Shown here: piece after piece, positions 25,942 through 35,904 of the stretch
Position numbering within the stretch: position 1 is the first letter of the stretch
How the letters are laid out: each line of letters begins with the position of its first letter
NCBI RefSeq assembly: GCF_019295435.1
Contig: NZ_WEKL01000020.1
Span: 1 to 64,000, forward strand
DNA from: Aquimarina litoralis
Lineage (GTDB): Bacteria; Bacteroidota; Bacteroidia; Flavobacteriales; Flavobacteriaceae
Reading direction: 5' to 3'
DNA length: 64,000 nucleotides
The notes under the pieces: model-generated
What the model was told of the DNA's origin: nothing
The model's input: the letters and a program-made list of their open reading frames with translations, nothing else
The model's database searches: none
Program-made: the position numbers and the translations under genes

Positions 25942-28239
25942 ATGGCTAATTCCAAAAGAAATATTTCTATCACTGGATCTACTGAGTTTTCTGATTTAAT
26001 AGTAAAAGAACCTTCCACTTATGCTGCTGGAACTAAAGCTGTAAAAGTAGCCTTACAACATGCTTTTAAAGAAATGGGGGTTGTAAAATCGTTAAAGGGA
26101 CTTGCTCAAATGAATCAAAAAGAAGGTTTTGATTGTCCTGGTTGTGCATGGCCTGATCCTGATAAACCTTCAAAAGTTGCAGAATATTGTGAAAACGGAG
26201 CTAAAGCATTGGCGGAAGAAGCCACTAACAAAAAAGTAGATGCTGCTTTTTTTAAAAAATACTCGGTAGAAGAAATTTCACAATGGACAGATTATCAAAT
26301 AGGAAAAAGTGGACGGATTACAGAACCCATGGTCTTATATCCAGATAGCATACATTATGAACCGATTAGTTGGAAGAAGGCTTACACACTTGTTGCCGAA
26401 CACTTACATCAACTTAAAGATCCTGATGAAGCTATCTTTTATACCTCTGGAAGATCCAGTAATGAAGCTGCTTTTTTATATGGACTTTTTATACGAGCTT
26501 TTGGTACTAACAATATGCCAGATTGCTCCAACATGTGTCATGAATCTAGTGGTGTAGCACTTAGTGAAACCTTAGGTATTGGCAAAGGTTCCGTTACACT
26601 AGATGATTTTGAAAAAGCTGAAGTTGTGTTAGTTATAGGACAAAATCCTGGAACTAATCATCCTCGTATGTTATCAGCATTACAAAAATGCAAAGAACAA
26701 GGTGGAAAAGTAATCAGTATCAATCCCCTTGAAGAAGCAGGGCTTATCAGATTTAAAAATCCTCAGGAAGTAAAAGGTCTTATTGCTGGAGGAGAAACGC
26801 TTACTGATATTCATTTGCAAGTTAAGATCAATCAGGATGTAGCTTTATTAAAAGCAATTCTTATCAGACTTGCTGCATTAGACAAACAAACAAAAAAGGT
26901 GTTTGATCATGAGTTTATCCACAATTATACGCAAGGGTATGAATCACTTTTGGAACATCTGGAAAGTTTTGATGTTCAAGAATTGATCAAACAATCAGGG
27001 GTATCACCTTCCTTAATCGACCAAGTTGTGGAACTACTAGCTCATAGAAATAAGATTATTATTTGTTGGGCTATGGGACTTACACAGCATAAAAATGGTG
27101 TCGAAAACATTAAAGAATGTGTAAATCTATTATTGCTAAAAGGAAGTCTAGGCAAACCTGGTGCAGGAACTTGTCCTGTAAGAGGACACAGTAATGTGCA
27201 AGGAGATCGATCTGTTGGGATCGTTCATCATGCATCTCCAGTATTTAATAGTGCTGTAGAAAGTGTCTTTGGTTTTACGCCTCCTACTAAAGCAGGTCTT
27301 GATACTGTACATTCTATAAAAGCAATGCATGAAGGAAAGGCGAAAGTATTTTTTGCATTGGGTGGGAATTTTGTGTCTGCTGTTTCAGATACACAGTATG
27401 CTGCTGATGCTTTACAAAATTGTGAGTTAACCGTACAAGTAAGCACCAAACTAAACCGAACGCATACTACTGTAGGGAAAACAGCATTAATACTACCCAC
27501 ATTAGGAAGATCTGAATTTGACCTAAAAGATGGGAAACCACGATTTTTTACCGTGGAAAATAGTATGGGAAAGGTACACAGATCAAAAGGAATGCTATCT
27601 CCTGCTTCAGATAATCTTAAAAGCGAACCCGAAATCATCGGTGGCATTGCAGATGCTTTTTTTAAAGGAAATCATCCTGTAGATTGGTTACCATTAAGCG
27701 AAGATTATACAGCTATAAGAGCAAAACTACAAGAGGTGATTGCAGGTTTTACAGGAATAGAAAAAAAATCCAAAGGATCTGGTTTTTATCTACCCAATAA
27801 TGTTCGTGAATTAGATTTCAGCAAATTACCAAATGGGAAAGCACAATTTAGTAATTGTTCTGTACCAGATCATCAGTTACAAGAAGATGAATTCTTGATG
27901 ATGACTATTCGCTCTCATGACCAATTTAATACCACCATCTATGGTATGAATGATCGTTATCGAGGCATTTTTAATGAAAGAAGAGTCGTTTTAATGAATC
28001 CTAAAGACATTGAGAAGTTTGATCTAGCTGCTTTAGAAATTGTTGATCTTACTAGCAATTATGACAATGTCATAAGGAAAGCAGAAAATTTTAAGATAAT
28101 TTCCTATAATATCCCTCAAGGAAATATTGCTACGTATTTTCCAGAGACTAATATCCTAGTTCCCTATAACCATTACGCAGATAAAAGTAATACGCCCATT
28201 AGTAAGTCTGTAGTGGTTAAAATATTGAAGAAAGAATAA
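25942..28239 (+). CDS. Molybdopterin oxidoreductase, formate dehydrogenase-like (YdeP/FdhF-type)
   Basis: 765 aa, the YdeP-like branch of formate dehydrogenase alpha subunits. N-terminal CPGC (Cys65, Cys68) belongs to the family-typical CPGCAWPD motif. The molybdenum-ligand position is Cys199-His200 (NMCHESSG), a cysteine where FdhF has selenocysteine. It continues with the pterin-binding domains and the C-terminal dinucleotide domain (from ~650). No partner subunit is adjacent. Downstream of a demethylating P450 and formaldehyde genes, oxidation of formate to CO2 is the natural job. YdeP homologs elsewhere have little-known functions, so this is inference. Needs FdhD and molybdenum-cofactor genes encoded elsewhere. 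Confidence 0.75.
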   Translation: MANSKRNISITGSTEFSDLIVKEPSTYAAGTKAVKVALQHAFKEMGVVKSLKGLAQMNQKEGFDCPGCAWPDPDKPSKVAEYCENGAKALAEEATNKKVDAAFFKKYSVEEISQWTDYQIGKSGRITEPMVLYPDSIHYEPISWKKAYTLVAEHLHQLKDPDEAIFYTSGRSSNEAAFLYGLFIRAFGTNNMPDCSNMCHESSGVALSETLGIGKGSVTLDDFEKAEVVLVIGQNPGTNHPRMLSALQKCKEQGGKVISINPLEEAGLIRFKNPQEVKGLIAGGETLTDIHLQVKINQDVALLKAILIRLAALDKQTKKVFDHEFIHNYTQGYESLLEHLESFDVQELIKQSGVSPSLIDQVVELLAHRNKIIICWAMGLTQHKNGVENIKECVNLLLLKGSLGKPGAGTCPVRGHSNVQGDRSVGIVHHASPVFNSAVESVFGFTPPTKAGLDTVHSIKAMHEGKAKVFFALGGNFVSAVSDTQYAADALQNCELTVQVSTKLNRTHTTVGKTALILPTLGRSEFDLKDGKPRFFTVENSMGKVHRSKGMLSPASDNLKSEPEIIGGIADAFFKGNHPVDWLPLSEDYTAIRAKLQEVIAGFTGIEKKSKGSGFYLPNNVRELDFSKLPNGKAQFSNCSVPDHQLQEDEFLMMTIRSHDQFNTTIYGMNDRYRGIFNERRVVLMNPKDIEKFDLAALEIVDLTSNYDNVIRKAENFKIISYNIPQGNIATYFPETNILVPYNHYADKSNTPISKSVVVKILKKE

Positions 28240-28283
28240 TCGAGATATGATCTAATTTGTACAGATTAAGTAATACTTCGTTT

Positions 28284-29648
28284 CTATAAAATTACTTTCT
28301 TGTTTATACTATCTTCTTTTTTAATAGAAGTGTTCCACATGTATATTTTTTCTAGTTTTTTAAATTTAGAAAGTTGTTGAATACTTTTATTCGTTATTAA
28401 AGAGTTACTATGTAGGTTTAAGCTTTCTAATTGCTCTAAACTAGTTAAATGTTGAATACCTGCATCAGAGATATTATTTTTCTGCAAAGCCAACTTTTGT
28501 AACCCTTTAAAACTACCTATTATTTCTAGATGGGTATCTGTAATTCCTTGGGATGGCAATGACAACCAAACAATATTATTCTTAATTTTTGAGAGTTCTT
28601 CCAGAATTTCTTTTACAATTTTCACATCAAATTCTTTGCTATTTTTAGGTAACATAGAAACATCATATCGGTTTGTTTCTGATACAATTTCTCTCATATT
28701 TACTCCCAGTTGTATCAAGCTTGCCATAACTTCTTCTGACACCGGTGAAGCTACACTCATCGTTGACCCAGCAGAATGATCATCGCCTAATTGAAGTTGT
28801 TCTGCCAATAATTTTTTAATTTCTTCTGGTGTATCTACCGTTCCTACTGTTGCTGTAAAATCCGCCTGACCATGATCTATCCAATACTCAATTATTTTTA
28901 TTTCCTCTTCTGTTAAAGGCGTCTTTCCTTCTGGCGGCATAAACTCTTTGTCATCTGGATCTAGATGAACTCTTTTAATCAACTCTGACTGCTCACTATT
29001 ACCAGCAATGAAAGCAACACCACTTTTTCCTCCTTTTAGAATTGACACCTCATCTACTAACGAAAGTCCTCCTTTTTTCTTAGAATTATTATGACAACTC
29101 AAACACTTATTATCCAAAATAGGATGAACGACATGAGCAAATAGTTGTGCCTCTTCAATAGAATTTATTTTAGGCACTTCTTTTTTTTCTTTCGTAGTAA
29201 AAGGTAAATAGGCTGTTAAATAATCTGATCCATGAGTTAGATTACCTCCGTAGTGTCCTGTAATACTTAATAACAAAACAATAAAAGTAAGTGTAGCAAT
29301 ATTCAATCTTACAGATTCTTTAATAATGTATTTAATTCGTTTCGTTTTTAACATCCAAGCGAGAATCGCTATCATCGTAGTTGCTATACCAAACCAAAAA
29401 TGTTTATCCAAAGCTTCACCTTCATAATCGCCGCTTAATGACAACATATATCCCAATATACAAGCAATAATAGCACTCATTGCTCCTAGAAATAAGGCTA
29501 ATGGTATTGCTTCTTTCAATAGCTCTTTTTTCTTGTATTTTGCTACTATTTCTAGTATAAATGCAAAAAATAGAAACCCAATTGGTAAGTGTACTACTAG
29601 TGGATGAAATCTTCCAAAAAACAAAACAAGATCAGATGCTTCATTCAT
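28284..29648 (-). CDS. DUF2231 membrane / c-type cytochrome (PSCyt1) / LRR protein
   Basis: 454 aa. Residues ~8-145 are a four-helix DUF2231-type membrane domain (HPLVVHLPIGFLFF). Residues ~165-260 form a planctomycete-type cytochrome c domain with heme motif CLSCH and a downstream Met ligand candidate (EFMPPEGK). The C-terminal ~375-450 is a short leucine-rich repeat region. It would anchor heme in the cytoplasmic membrane facing the periplasm. It is the last gene of a tight four-gene minus-strand operon with DUF1501 and DUF1553 proteins. The function of these families is not established; a periplasmic electron-transfer role is suggested by the heme. Confidence 0.78.
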   Translation of the reverse strand: MNEASDLVLFFGRFHPLVVHLPIGFLFFAFILEIVAKYKKKELLKEAIPLALFLGAMSAIIACILGYMLSLSGDYEGEALDKHFWFGIATTMIAILAWMLKTKRIKYIIKESVRLNIATLTFIVLLLSITGHYGGNLTHGSDYLTAYLPFTTKEKKEVPKINSIEEAQLFAHVVHPILDNKCLSCHNNSKKKGGLSLVDEVSILKGGKSGVAFIAGNSEQSELIKRVHLDPDDKEFMPPEGKTPLTEEEIKIIEYWIDHGQADFTATVGTVDTPEEIKKLLAEQLQLGDDHSAGSTMSVASPVSEEVMASLIQLGVNMREIVSETNRYDVSMLPKNSKEFDVKIVKEILEELSKIKNNIVWLSLPSQGITDTHLEIIGSFKGLQKLALQKNNISDAGIQHLTSLEQLESLNLHSNSLITNKSIQQLSKFKKLEKIYMWNTSIKKEDSINKKVIL

Positions 29649-29724
29649 GAATATTCTTATATATTTTTATTACAATAGCTCTCAAACTCCAACTTCATAG
29701 TTTGAGAATGTTATTTTACTTTTC

Positions 29725-30843
29725 TTATATTCTTTCTAATTTTAATGGAGGCGTTCCATTTGCATTCCATTGACAGATATATAGATTCTTATCCTCATCA
29801 ATACACACATCATGACCATGCAAAATTGGCTTATGCTCAAGTTGATATGATTTTTGTAATTCTCCATTCACATATGAAGGTTTTGTTCCTCCAGGATTAG
29901 ATACAACTTTATCGTCTTCTAAAATCGTTACAAAACCTGTATGATCTTGCCAGGTAGTCCGTCCGACTTCAGGTTGAGACCAACAAACACCTGCATATAA
30001 ATTTTGATCATCGAAAACAGGTCTACAGACTTGCATATTTGGTAAATGCAATGTTTTTACATATTTCCCTTCTAACGTGAACCATTTAAAACATTCTTCA
30101 TTTCTAGATGTACATACTACTAATGGGTTTGATTTATCACGATAATCGATAGCCACTCCATGGGCATTATCTAATCTATAATTGGGATCCTCATTTTGTT
30201 TGCCGCCCCAATGTCTTATATACTTCCCAGTAGCATCGTATTGAATGATATAATCCATTCCGTATCCATCTGCTACATAAATATCTCCGTTAGGTGCTAC
30301 GGCAGTTTCTGTAGGACAGAAATGGTCTCCAGCTTTGTAAATTCCAATCGTTTGAGGATGCCCAATATCAAAAATTACTTTCCCATCGGTGGTAGTTTTT
30401 GTAACTCTCCCGTTATGATGTATCCATTTCCCATTTTTATCCAAAAACCATCCAGAATCTGTGAGAAACAACACATCTTCTCCTCCTTCATCAAACAACG
30501 TAAGACCGTGTCCTCCAGGATATGCAGTACCCCAATAATCCAAAAGTTTCCCCGATTTATCAAAGATCAAAATATTATTATCCGTATGATCTCCCATCAT
30601 TATTAATCTGCCTTTGCTATCCATTTGCATTTCATGACAGTTAAGAATAGGATTTCTAACAGTACTGATATCTACCCAATCTCTTATAATTTTGTATTGA
30701 TAATCTCCGTGACCTATAATCTCGTTCATTTTTGAAGTATTTTTTTTTATAATATGAAATCCAAAAGTGGGAGCAGTTATTGCACCAGCACTTAATAAGG
30801 CTGTGCCTTTAATAAATTTTCGTCTTGAATTTTCTTTATTCAT
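29725..30843 (-). CDS. Tat-exported NHL/beta-propeller protein
   Basis: 372 aa with a twin-arginine signal (NSRRKFIKGTALLSAG). The rest is a beta-propeller of NHL-type repeats (DSKGRLIMMGDHTDN, APNGDIYVADGYGMDYI, IDEDKNLYICQWNANG), like peptidyl-alpha-hydroxyglycine alpha-amidating lyase relatives. No catalytic role can be assigned. It lies 11 bp after the DUF1501 gene and belongs to the same operon, so its product should act in the periplasm with them. Confidence 0.75.
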   Translation of the reverse strand: MNKENSRRKFIKGTALLSAGAITAPTFGFHIIKKNTSKMNEIIGHGDYQYKIIRDWVDISTVRNPILNCHEMQMDSKGRLIMMGDHTDNNILIFDKSGKLLDYWGTAYPGGHGLTLFDEGGEDVLFLTDSGWFLDKNGKWIHHNGRVTKTTTDGKVIFDIGHPQTIGIYKAGDHFCPTETAVAPNGDIYVADGYGMDYIIQYDATGKYIRHWGGKQNEDPNYRLDNAHGVAIDYRDKSNPLVVCTSRNEECFKWFTLEGKYVKTLHLPNMQVCRPVFDDQNLYAGVCWSQPEVGRTTWQDHTGFVTILEDDKVVSNPGGTKPSYVNGELQKSYQLEHKPILHGHDVCIDEDKNLYICQWNANGTPPLKLERI

Positions 30844-30854
30844 AGGAAGAAAAA

Positions 30855-32360
30855 TTAGCTTAGTATATCTTTTACAATATGTCCATGTACATCTGTTAAT
30901 CTGAATCTTCTTCCTTGATGTTTATAGGTTAATCGTTCATGATCAATCCCAAAAAGATGAAGTAATGTAGCCTGAAAATCGTGTGTATGTACTGGATCTT
31001 TAATTACATTATAACTAAAATCATCAGTCTCTCCATAGGTAATTCCAGGTTTTACACCTGCTCCTGCCATAAACATCGTGAATGCTTTAGGATGATGATC
31101 ACGCCCATAATCTGTAGCCGTTAATTTTCCTTGTGAGTATACCGTTCGTCCAAATTCTCCTCCCCAAATCAACAAAGTATCTTCAAACATACCTCGTTGT
31201 TTTAAATCCTTAATCAAAGCAGCATTTGCTTGATCTGTTTTTCGGGCATTTCCTAACACTCCTTTTGGGCATCCGATATGCTGATCCCAACCTTGATGAT
31301 ATAACTGCACAAATTTGACTCCTTTTTCCAGCAATTTTCTTCCTAAAAGGCAATTTGCAGCATACGTACCTGGATCTCGACTATCTTTTCCATACATATC
31401 GAAAATATACTCGGGTTCATCACTCATATCAGTTACTTCAGGTATCGATGTTTGCATACGAAAAGCCATCTCGTATTGGGACATTCGGGCATTAATTTCG
31501 GGATCTCCATAAAAACTGTTTTGTACATCATTCAATTTCCCTAGATAATCTAACATATTTCTTCTATTATGCCCATCATAGTTTTCAGGATCTGTGAGAT
31601 ATAATACAGGATCTTTTCCGCTTCTAAATTGTACTCCTTGATGTTCCGTAGGCAAGAAACCATTTCCCCAAAGTCGAGCATATAAAGGTTGTCCTCCTCC
31701 ATTTTTAGAGATTAACGTAATAAATGTGGGTAAGTTTTCATTATCAGAACCTAAACCATAACTAATCCACGAACCTATAGAAGGTCTTCCTGGCTGCTGA
31801 CTACCAGTTTGAAAAAAGGTAATTGCTGGATCATGATTAATAGCATCAGTTTGCATCGATTTTATAAAACAGATATCATCTACTACTTCCGACAAATAAG
31901 GCATAGCACTACTCACCCAAGCTCTAGATTCTCCGTATTGTTTAAAATCGATAATGGATGGAGCAATAGGTAAAGAGGTTTGATCAGCACTCATACCTGT
32001 AAGACGTTGTCCTTTTCTTACGGAATCTGGTAATTCCTGACCGAATAGATCCTTTAGCTTCGGTTTATAATCAAAAAGTTCAATTTGTGAAGGCCCGCCA
32101 CTCTGAAACAAATAGATAGCTCTTTTTGCTTTAGGAACATGATGTGGTAATCCTAGATCATTTCTACTAAACATTCCTAAATCAGGCTGAACGTTATTTT
32201 TAACAGCACTCCAGGCTTTATCTGTATTTAGTAGAGAACCCAAGGCCAAAGCTCCAAAACCTAATGATGTTTTGGTTAGAAAAGCTCTTCTGTCCATCAT
32301 TTTTTCTACCTGCTGTAGATCCTTGTTATTTGATCGTAATGTATCGTGGTGATTGCACAT
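30855..32360 (-). CDS. DUF1501 family protein (Tat-exported, alkaline phosphatase superfamily-like)
   Basis: 501 aa. A twin-arginine-type signal (MDRRAFLTKTSLGFGALALG) starts after ~21 residues. The rest matches DUF1501 (PF07394) along its full length, e.g. FLFQSGGPSQIELFDYKPKL-type start (AIYLFQSGGPSQIELFDYK), WGGEFGRT and GRDHHPKAFTMFMAGAG. DUF1501 is related to sulfatase/alkaline phosphatase-fold enzymes and nearly always pairs with DUF1549/DUF1553 proteins, as here (7-bp gap). Activity is not known. In a locus that lacks classical sulfatases, hydrolysis of sulfate or phosphate esters is worth testing. Confidence 0.88.
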   Translation of the reverse strand: MCNHHDTLRSNNKDLQQVEKMMDRRAFLTKTSLGFGALALGSLLNTDKAWSAVKNNVQPDLGMFSRNDLGLPHHVPKAKRAIYLFQSGGPSQIELFDYKPKLKDLFGQELPDSVRKGQRLTGMSADQTSLPIAPSIIDFKQYGESRAWVSSAMPYLSEVVDDICFIKSMQTDAINHDPAITFFQTGSQQPGRPSIGSWISYGLGSDNENLPTFITLISKNGGGQPLYARLWGNGFLPTEHQGVQFRSGKDPVLYLTDPENYDGHNRRNMLDYLGKLNDVQNSFYGDPEINARMSQYEMAFRMQTSIPEVTDMSDEPEYIFDMYGKDSRDPGTYAANCLLGRKLLEKGVKFVQLYHQGWDQHIGCPKGVLGNARKTDQANAALIKDLKQRGMFEDTLLIWGGEFGRTVYSQGKLTATDYGRDHHPKAFTMFMAGAGVKPGITYGETDDFSYNVIKDPVHTHDFQATLLHLFGIDHERLTYKHQGRRFRLTDVHGHIVKDILS

Positions 32361-32367
32361 AATCGTA

Positions 32368-35300
32368 TTATCTTTTGGTTATAGTGGCATCAGAATTCAT
32401 AATGGTACTGGCAACTATTGCATTTGCTGCTATCATCGATAAGTTATCATCTGGATTAAAAGCAAAATCTCCTGATGCCAACCAGCCTTTCGCTTTTGAA
32501 ATATCACCATTGAACCTATTATATTCTTCCTGTTGAAGAGTAACTAATAACTGTAACTCTTTTTGAGATATTTGTCTTCCTGTTAATCGGATATAGATAT
32601 CTTTAATACCTTCTTCTATAGAGGTAAAAGCTGTCATATTTTTACCCATTACTTTAGAAGCTTCAATGTATGTAGGATCATTTAGTAACACTAAAGCTTG
32701 CAAAGGAGTATTTGTTTCTTGTCTTCGAGTCATACATATTTCTCTGGTCGAAGCATCAAACGTTGCAATCGTTGGATTTGGGGCTGTCCTTTTCCAAATA
32801 GTGTATAAACTTCTTCTGTATAACTTATCTCCAGTATCTCTTTTGTAGGGTAAGTGTGTCATCTTCCAAAGTCCTTTTGGTTGATACGGTTTTACACTTT
32901 CGCCTCCTATTTTAGCATTTAACAATCCACTTGCTACTAATGCATTGTCACGAAGCATTTCACCTGATAACCGTTTAGAGGGTCCTCTGGCCAATAATGA
33001 ATTATCAGGATCCATATCTCTTAATTCGTCAGAAACATTCGAGTCTTGTTGATACGTCTGAGACATCACAATCTGTTTATTTAATGCTTTTAGATCCCAT
33101 CCAGACTCCATAAAATTAGTAGCTAACCAATCTAATAATTCAGGATGCGTTGGTAAGCTCCCTTGATTACCAAAATCTTCAGAGGTTTCTACAATTCCTT
33201 TTCCAAAGAAATTCTGCCAATATCTATTTACCACAACTCTTGCTGTTAATGGATGCTTGGAGTCTGTTAGCCACTTAGCTAATCCTAATCTATTTTTTGG
33301 TAAATCTTCTGACATTGCGGGCAAACTGCTTGGTGTATTTGAGAAAACTTCTTCTCCATGGACATCATATTGCCCTCTTTCTAATAAATATGTTTTCCTG
33401 AGTCCTGGAGAATCTTTCATTACCATTATCTCTTTAATATTATCTGCACTATCTGCTTGTATGGTTCGAATCTCTTGAAGAGACGAAATTGCTTCTCTAG
33501 CAGGAATTGATTTTACGGACAAATAATAGTCGGTAAGCAGTTTTTTATCAGTATCTGAGAGTTCCTTGGATGTTTTTGAAATTAGAGGTTTTAAAAGCTT
33601 AGTATCAGAAAGTTTTAAAACTTCCAAAGGAGTTAGCTCTTTGGTAAATACTTTTAAGTCATCTACGATTGCTCCTGCAATTCCTTTACCACGCCATCTA
33701 GCTCCAATTTGTAAACCAGGTTCTATGGGTTCTGGATAGATATAATCTTTTAAATCATGGAATATAATATCTTTATATAAGTTGTCGATTTCTATATTAG
33801 TTTGCATATGCTCTCCGTTCATATACAACTTTAATCCGCTAGCTTTGCTAGATCCATCATAGGTCATTGTTAGTTGAATCCACTGATCTCTTGGCACTTC
33901 TTTAATCGTTCTCTCAACGATAGCGTTATCTGGCCAAACGTGTGCTAATAACAACTCAAAAGTGTTATCTTTTGTAATCGACAGATGATATCCACGATAA
34001 CTATGCAATCTTGTCCCTTGTGCTTTATGAAAAATAACTCCTTCTTTTAGATCCTTTGGAATAAAAACACGTATCCCAATACTAAAGTTCTCACTTCTCT
34101 GAAACACTCCTACTTTATCTAAATCTAACCATGCATCACCATCAAACTGAAGTCCCTTCCCTTTGTATCCTTCTTTTAGAACAATTTTTTGATTTCCAGC
34201 AAACTGGGTTTTCATTTCTCCTTTATCTCGATAATTTAAATTGTTTCGTAAAGAAGAGTTCTCAAAGTCATAATATGCTACCAGATGTTTAGAATCTGTA
34301 AATGAATCTTTTTGATACTTTTCATTAGCAATCCACTGATCTGCTTCTTCCTTTTCACTATATACAACTTCTTTTATTTTATTTTGAGAGTTTTTTACAA
34401 GATCATCGATGTACGCCATCATTTGCTCTTCTTCTTTAGTAGGAAGTAACATCGTAGGAACAGGCATTGACCAATCCCATGGAATTTGACCAGATTCATT
34501 TACCTGATTAAAAAAACTGAATAATTCAAAGTAGTTTTTTTGAGAAATCGGATCGTATTTATGATCATGACATTTAGCGCAGGCTACGGTTAATCCCATG
34601 ATGCCTTGTCCTACCACATTGGTTCTATCCGAGACATACTCTACTCTAAATTCTTCATCTATAATACCACCTTCCAAATTCTGGGGATGCAACCTGTTAA
34701 AACCAGTAGCCAAGATTTGGTCTTTTGTTGGGTTTTCTAATAAATCACCTGCTAACTGCCAAGTAATGAATTGATCATAAGGCATATTTTCATTAAAAGA
34801 GTTAATTACCCAATCTCTCCAAGGACTCATATCTCTATAGCGATCTACAAAATATCCGTGTGTATCTGCATATCTTGCCAAATCTAACCAATCGATTGCC
34901 ATCTTTTCTCCATAATGTTCTGAAGCCAGAAGCCTATCAACTTGTTTTTCATATGCATCGGGACTTTTATCATTCAAAAAATCAAACAATTCTTCTTTGG
35001 TTGGTGGTAGACCAGTAAGGTCTAAGGAGACTCTTCTTAACAATAATTCCTTATTAGCTCTTTTTGCCAAATTCAAATTGTTTTCTGATAGTTTTTTGAT
35101 TACAAAATTGTCAATCGGATTTTTCTCTGAGGAGTTTGTTTCTATCTCAGGTATCTTTGGTTTACTTGGAGAAATAAAAGCCCAATGATCTTTATATTCT
35201 GCACCTTCTTCTATCCATCTAATCAAAATTGCTTTTTCTTCAGGAGAGAGTTTCAAATAAGATTCTGGAGTGGGCATAACCAGTTTAGGATCTTCGGACA

Positions 35301-35607
35301 AAATTCTATGAAAAACTTCTGATTTTTTCAAATTCCCAGGATCTATAGCGAACTTTCCTGGTGATTCTGGCAATTCCAAAAAAGCAGTCTCTTCTGAATG
35401 CAATTGTAAGCCAGCAGAGATTTTTGCTTTATCAGGACCATGACAAGCAAAACATTTATCTGAAAGAATTGGTTTTACATGTGTATTGTAATCTATAGTT
35501 TTAGGAAGTTTCTCATATGCGTCAGCTACTTTCTCTGGCAATGAGGGCTTACAACCTTTACAGATATTCAAAAGAACCAATATTATTAAAAAAGAACCTT
35601 TTTTCAT
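32368..35607 (-). CDS. PSCyt1-DUF1549-LamG-DUF1553 lipoprotein
   Basis: 1079 aa. Lipoprotein-like signal (Cys19, KGC). Then a planctomycete cytochrome c domain (~40-135, heme motif CFACH), DUF1549 (~165-375, with a second CAKCH motif), a LamG/concanavalin-like domain (~480-665, FDGDAWLDLDKVG) and DUF1553 (~770-1045, HPLTARVVVNRYWQNFFGKG). This full set is typical of Planctomycetes and Verrucomicrobia and occurs in some marine Bacteroidota. LamG could bind carbohydrate. It heads the four-gene operon; its promoter has a weak copy of the agar-locus element at the conserved spacing. Function unknown. Confidence 0.88.
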   Translation of the reverse strand: MKKGSFLIILVLLNICKGCKPSLPEKVADAYEKLPKTIDYNTHVKPILSDKCFACHGPDKAKISAGLQLHSEETAFLELPESPGKFAIDPGNLKKSEVFHRILSEDPKLVMPTPESYLKLSPEEKAILIRWIEEGAEYKDHWAFISPSKPKIPEIETNSSEKNPIDNFVIKKLSENNLNLAKRANKELLLRRVSLDLTGLPPTKEELFDFLNDKSPDAYEKQVDRLLASEHYGEKMAIDWLDLARYADTHGYFVDRYRDMSPWRDWVINSFNENMPYDQFITWQLAGDLLENPTKDQILATGFNRLHPQNLEGGIIDEEFRVEYVSDRTNVVGQGIMGLTVACAKCHDHKYDPISQKNYFELFSFFNQVNESGQIPWDWSMPVPTMLLPTKEEEQMMAYIDDLVKNSQNKIKEVVYSEKEEADQWIANEKYQKDSFTDSKHLVAYYDFENSSLRNNLNYRDKGEMKTQFAGNQKIVLKEGYKGKGLQFDGDAWLDLDKVGVFQRSENFSIGIRVFIPKDLKEGVIFHKAQGTRLHSYRGYHLSITKDNTFELLLAHVWPDNAIVERTIKEVPRDQWIQLTMTYDGSSKASGLKLYMNGEHMQTNIEIDNLYKDIIFHDLKDYIYPEPIEPGLQIGARWRGKGIAGAIVDDLKVFTKELTPLEVLKLSDTKLLKPLISKTSKELSDTDKKLLTDYYLSVKSIPAREAISSLQEIRTIQADSADNIKEIMVMKDSPGLRKTYLLERGQYDVHGEEVFSNTPSSLPAMSEDLPKNRLGLAKWLTDSKHPLTARVVVNRYWQNFFGKGIVETSEDFGNQGSLPTHPELLDWLATNFMESGWDLKALNKQIVMSQTYQQDSNVSDELRDMDPDNSLLARGPSKRLSGEMLRDNALVASGLLNAKIGGESVKPYQPKGLWKMTHLPYKRDTGDKLYRRSLYTIWKRTAPNPTIATFDASTREICMTRRQETNTPLQALVLLNDPTYIEASKVMGKNMTAFTSIEEGIKDIYIRLTGRQISQKELQLLVTLQQEEYNRFNGDISKAKGWLASGDFAFNPDDNLSMIAANAIVASTIMNSDATITKR

Positions 35608-35639
35608 TTTTTATTAATTATTCAATAATATTATCGAAT

Positions 35640-35699
35640 CAAAACTACTATATCATCAATTCCAACTTTACAATATCAACTGAACGAAAACTATACAAT
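35640..35699 (-). promoter_or_regulatory. DUF1553-operon promoter with weak shared element (site G)
   Basis: A perfect -7 box TAGTTTTG (complement of 35640-35647) faces the DUF1553 gene. Exactly 33 bp upstream, TGAACGAAAACTATACAAT (35681-35699) matches the shared element at 13 of 19 positions, in the same orientation as at the strong promoters. The position was predicted from the other promoters and then found filled. The match alone would be weak. Confidence 0.4.
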
Positions 35700-35904
35700 C
35701 ACTGTTTTAAAACTAAACCGCTATGTATAAATCAGTGAAAATCTCATCAATTTGTAAGAAAAATCGAATGAGACAAGATTTTTATAGAATCTAGTTTTTG
35801 ATCAGTGATTTTTACCCAGAAGTATTGAAAAACAAAACAAAAGGCCTTTATTACCAAGAAGAAAATGTGAAGAATTATTTATTGACAATCCTACACATTT
35901 TCTT

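Noticed and set aside
26500-26580. Selenocysteine in the formate dehydrogenase-like protein
   Set aside because: The ligand position is a TGT cysteine codon and no in-frame TGA occurs.
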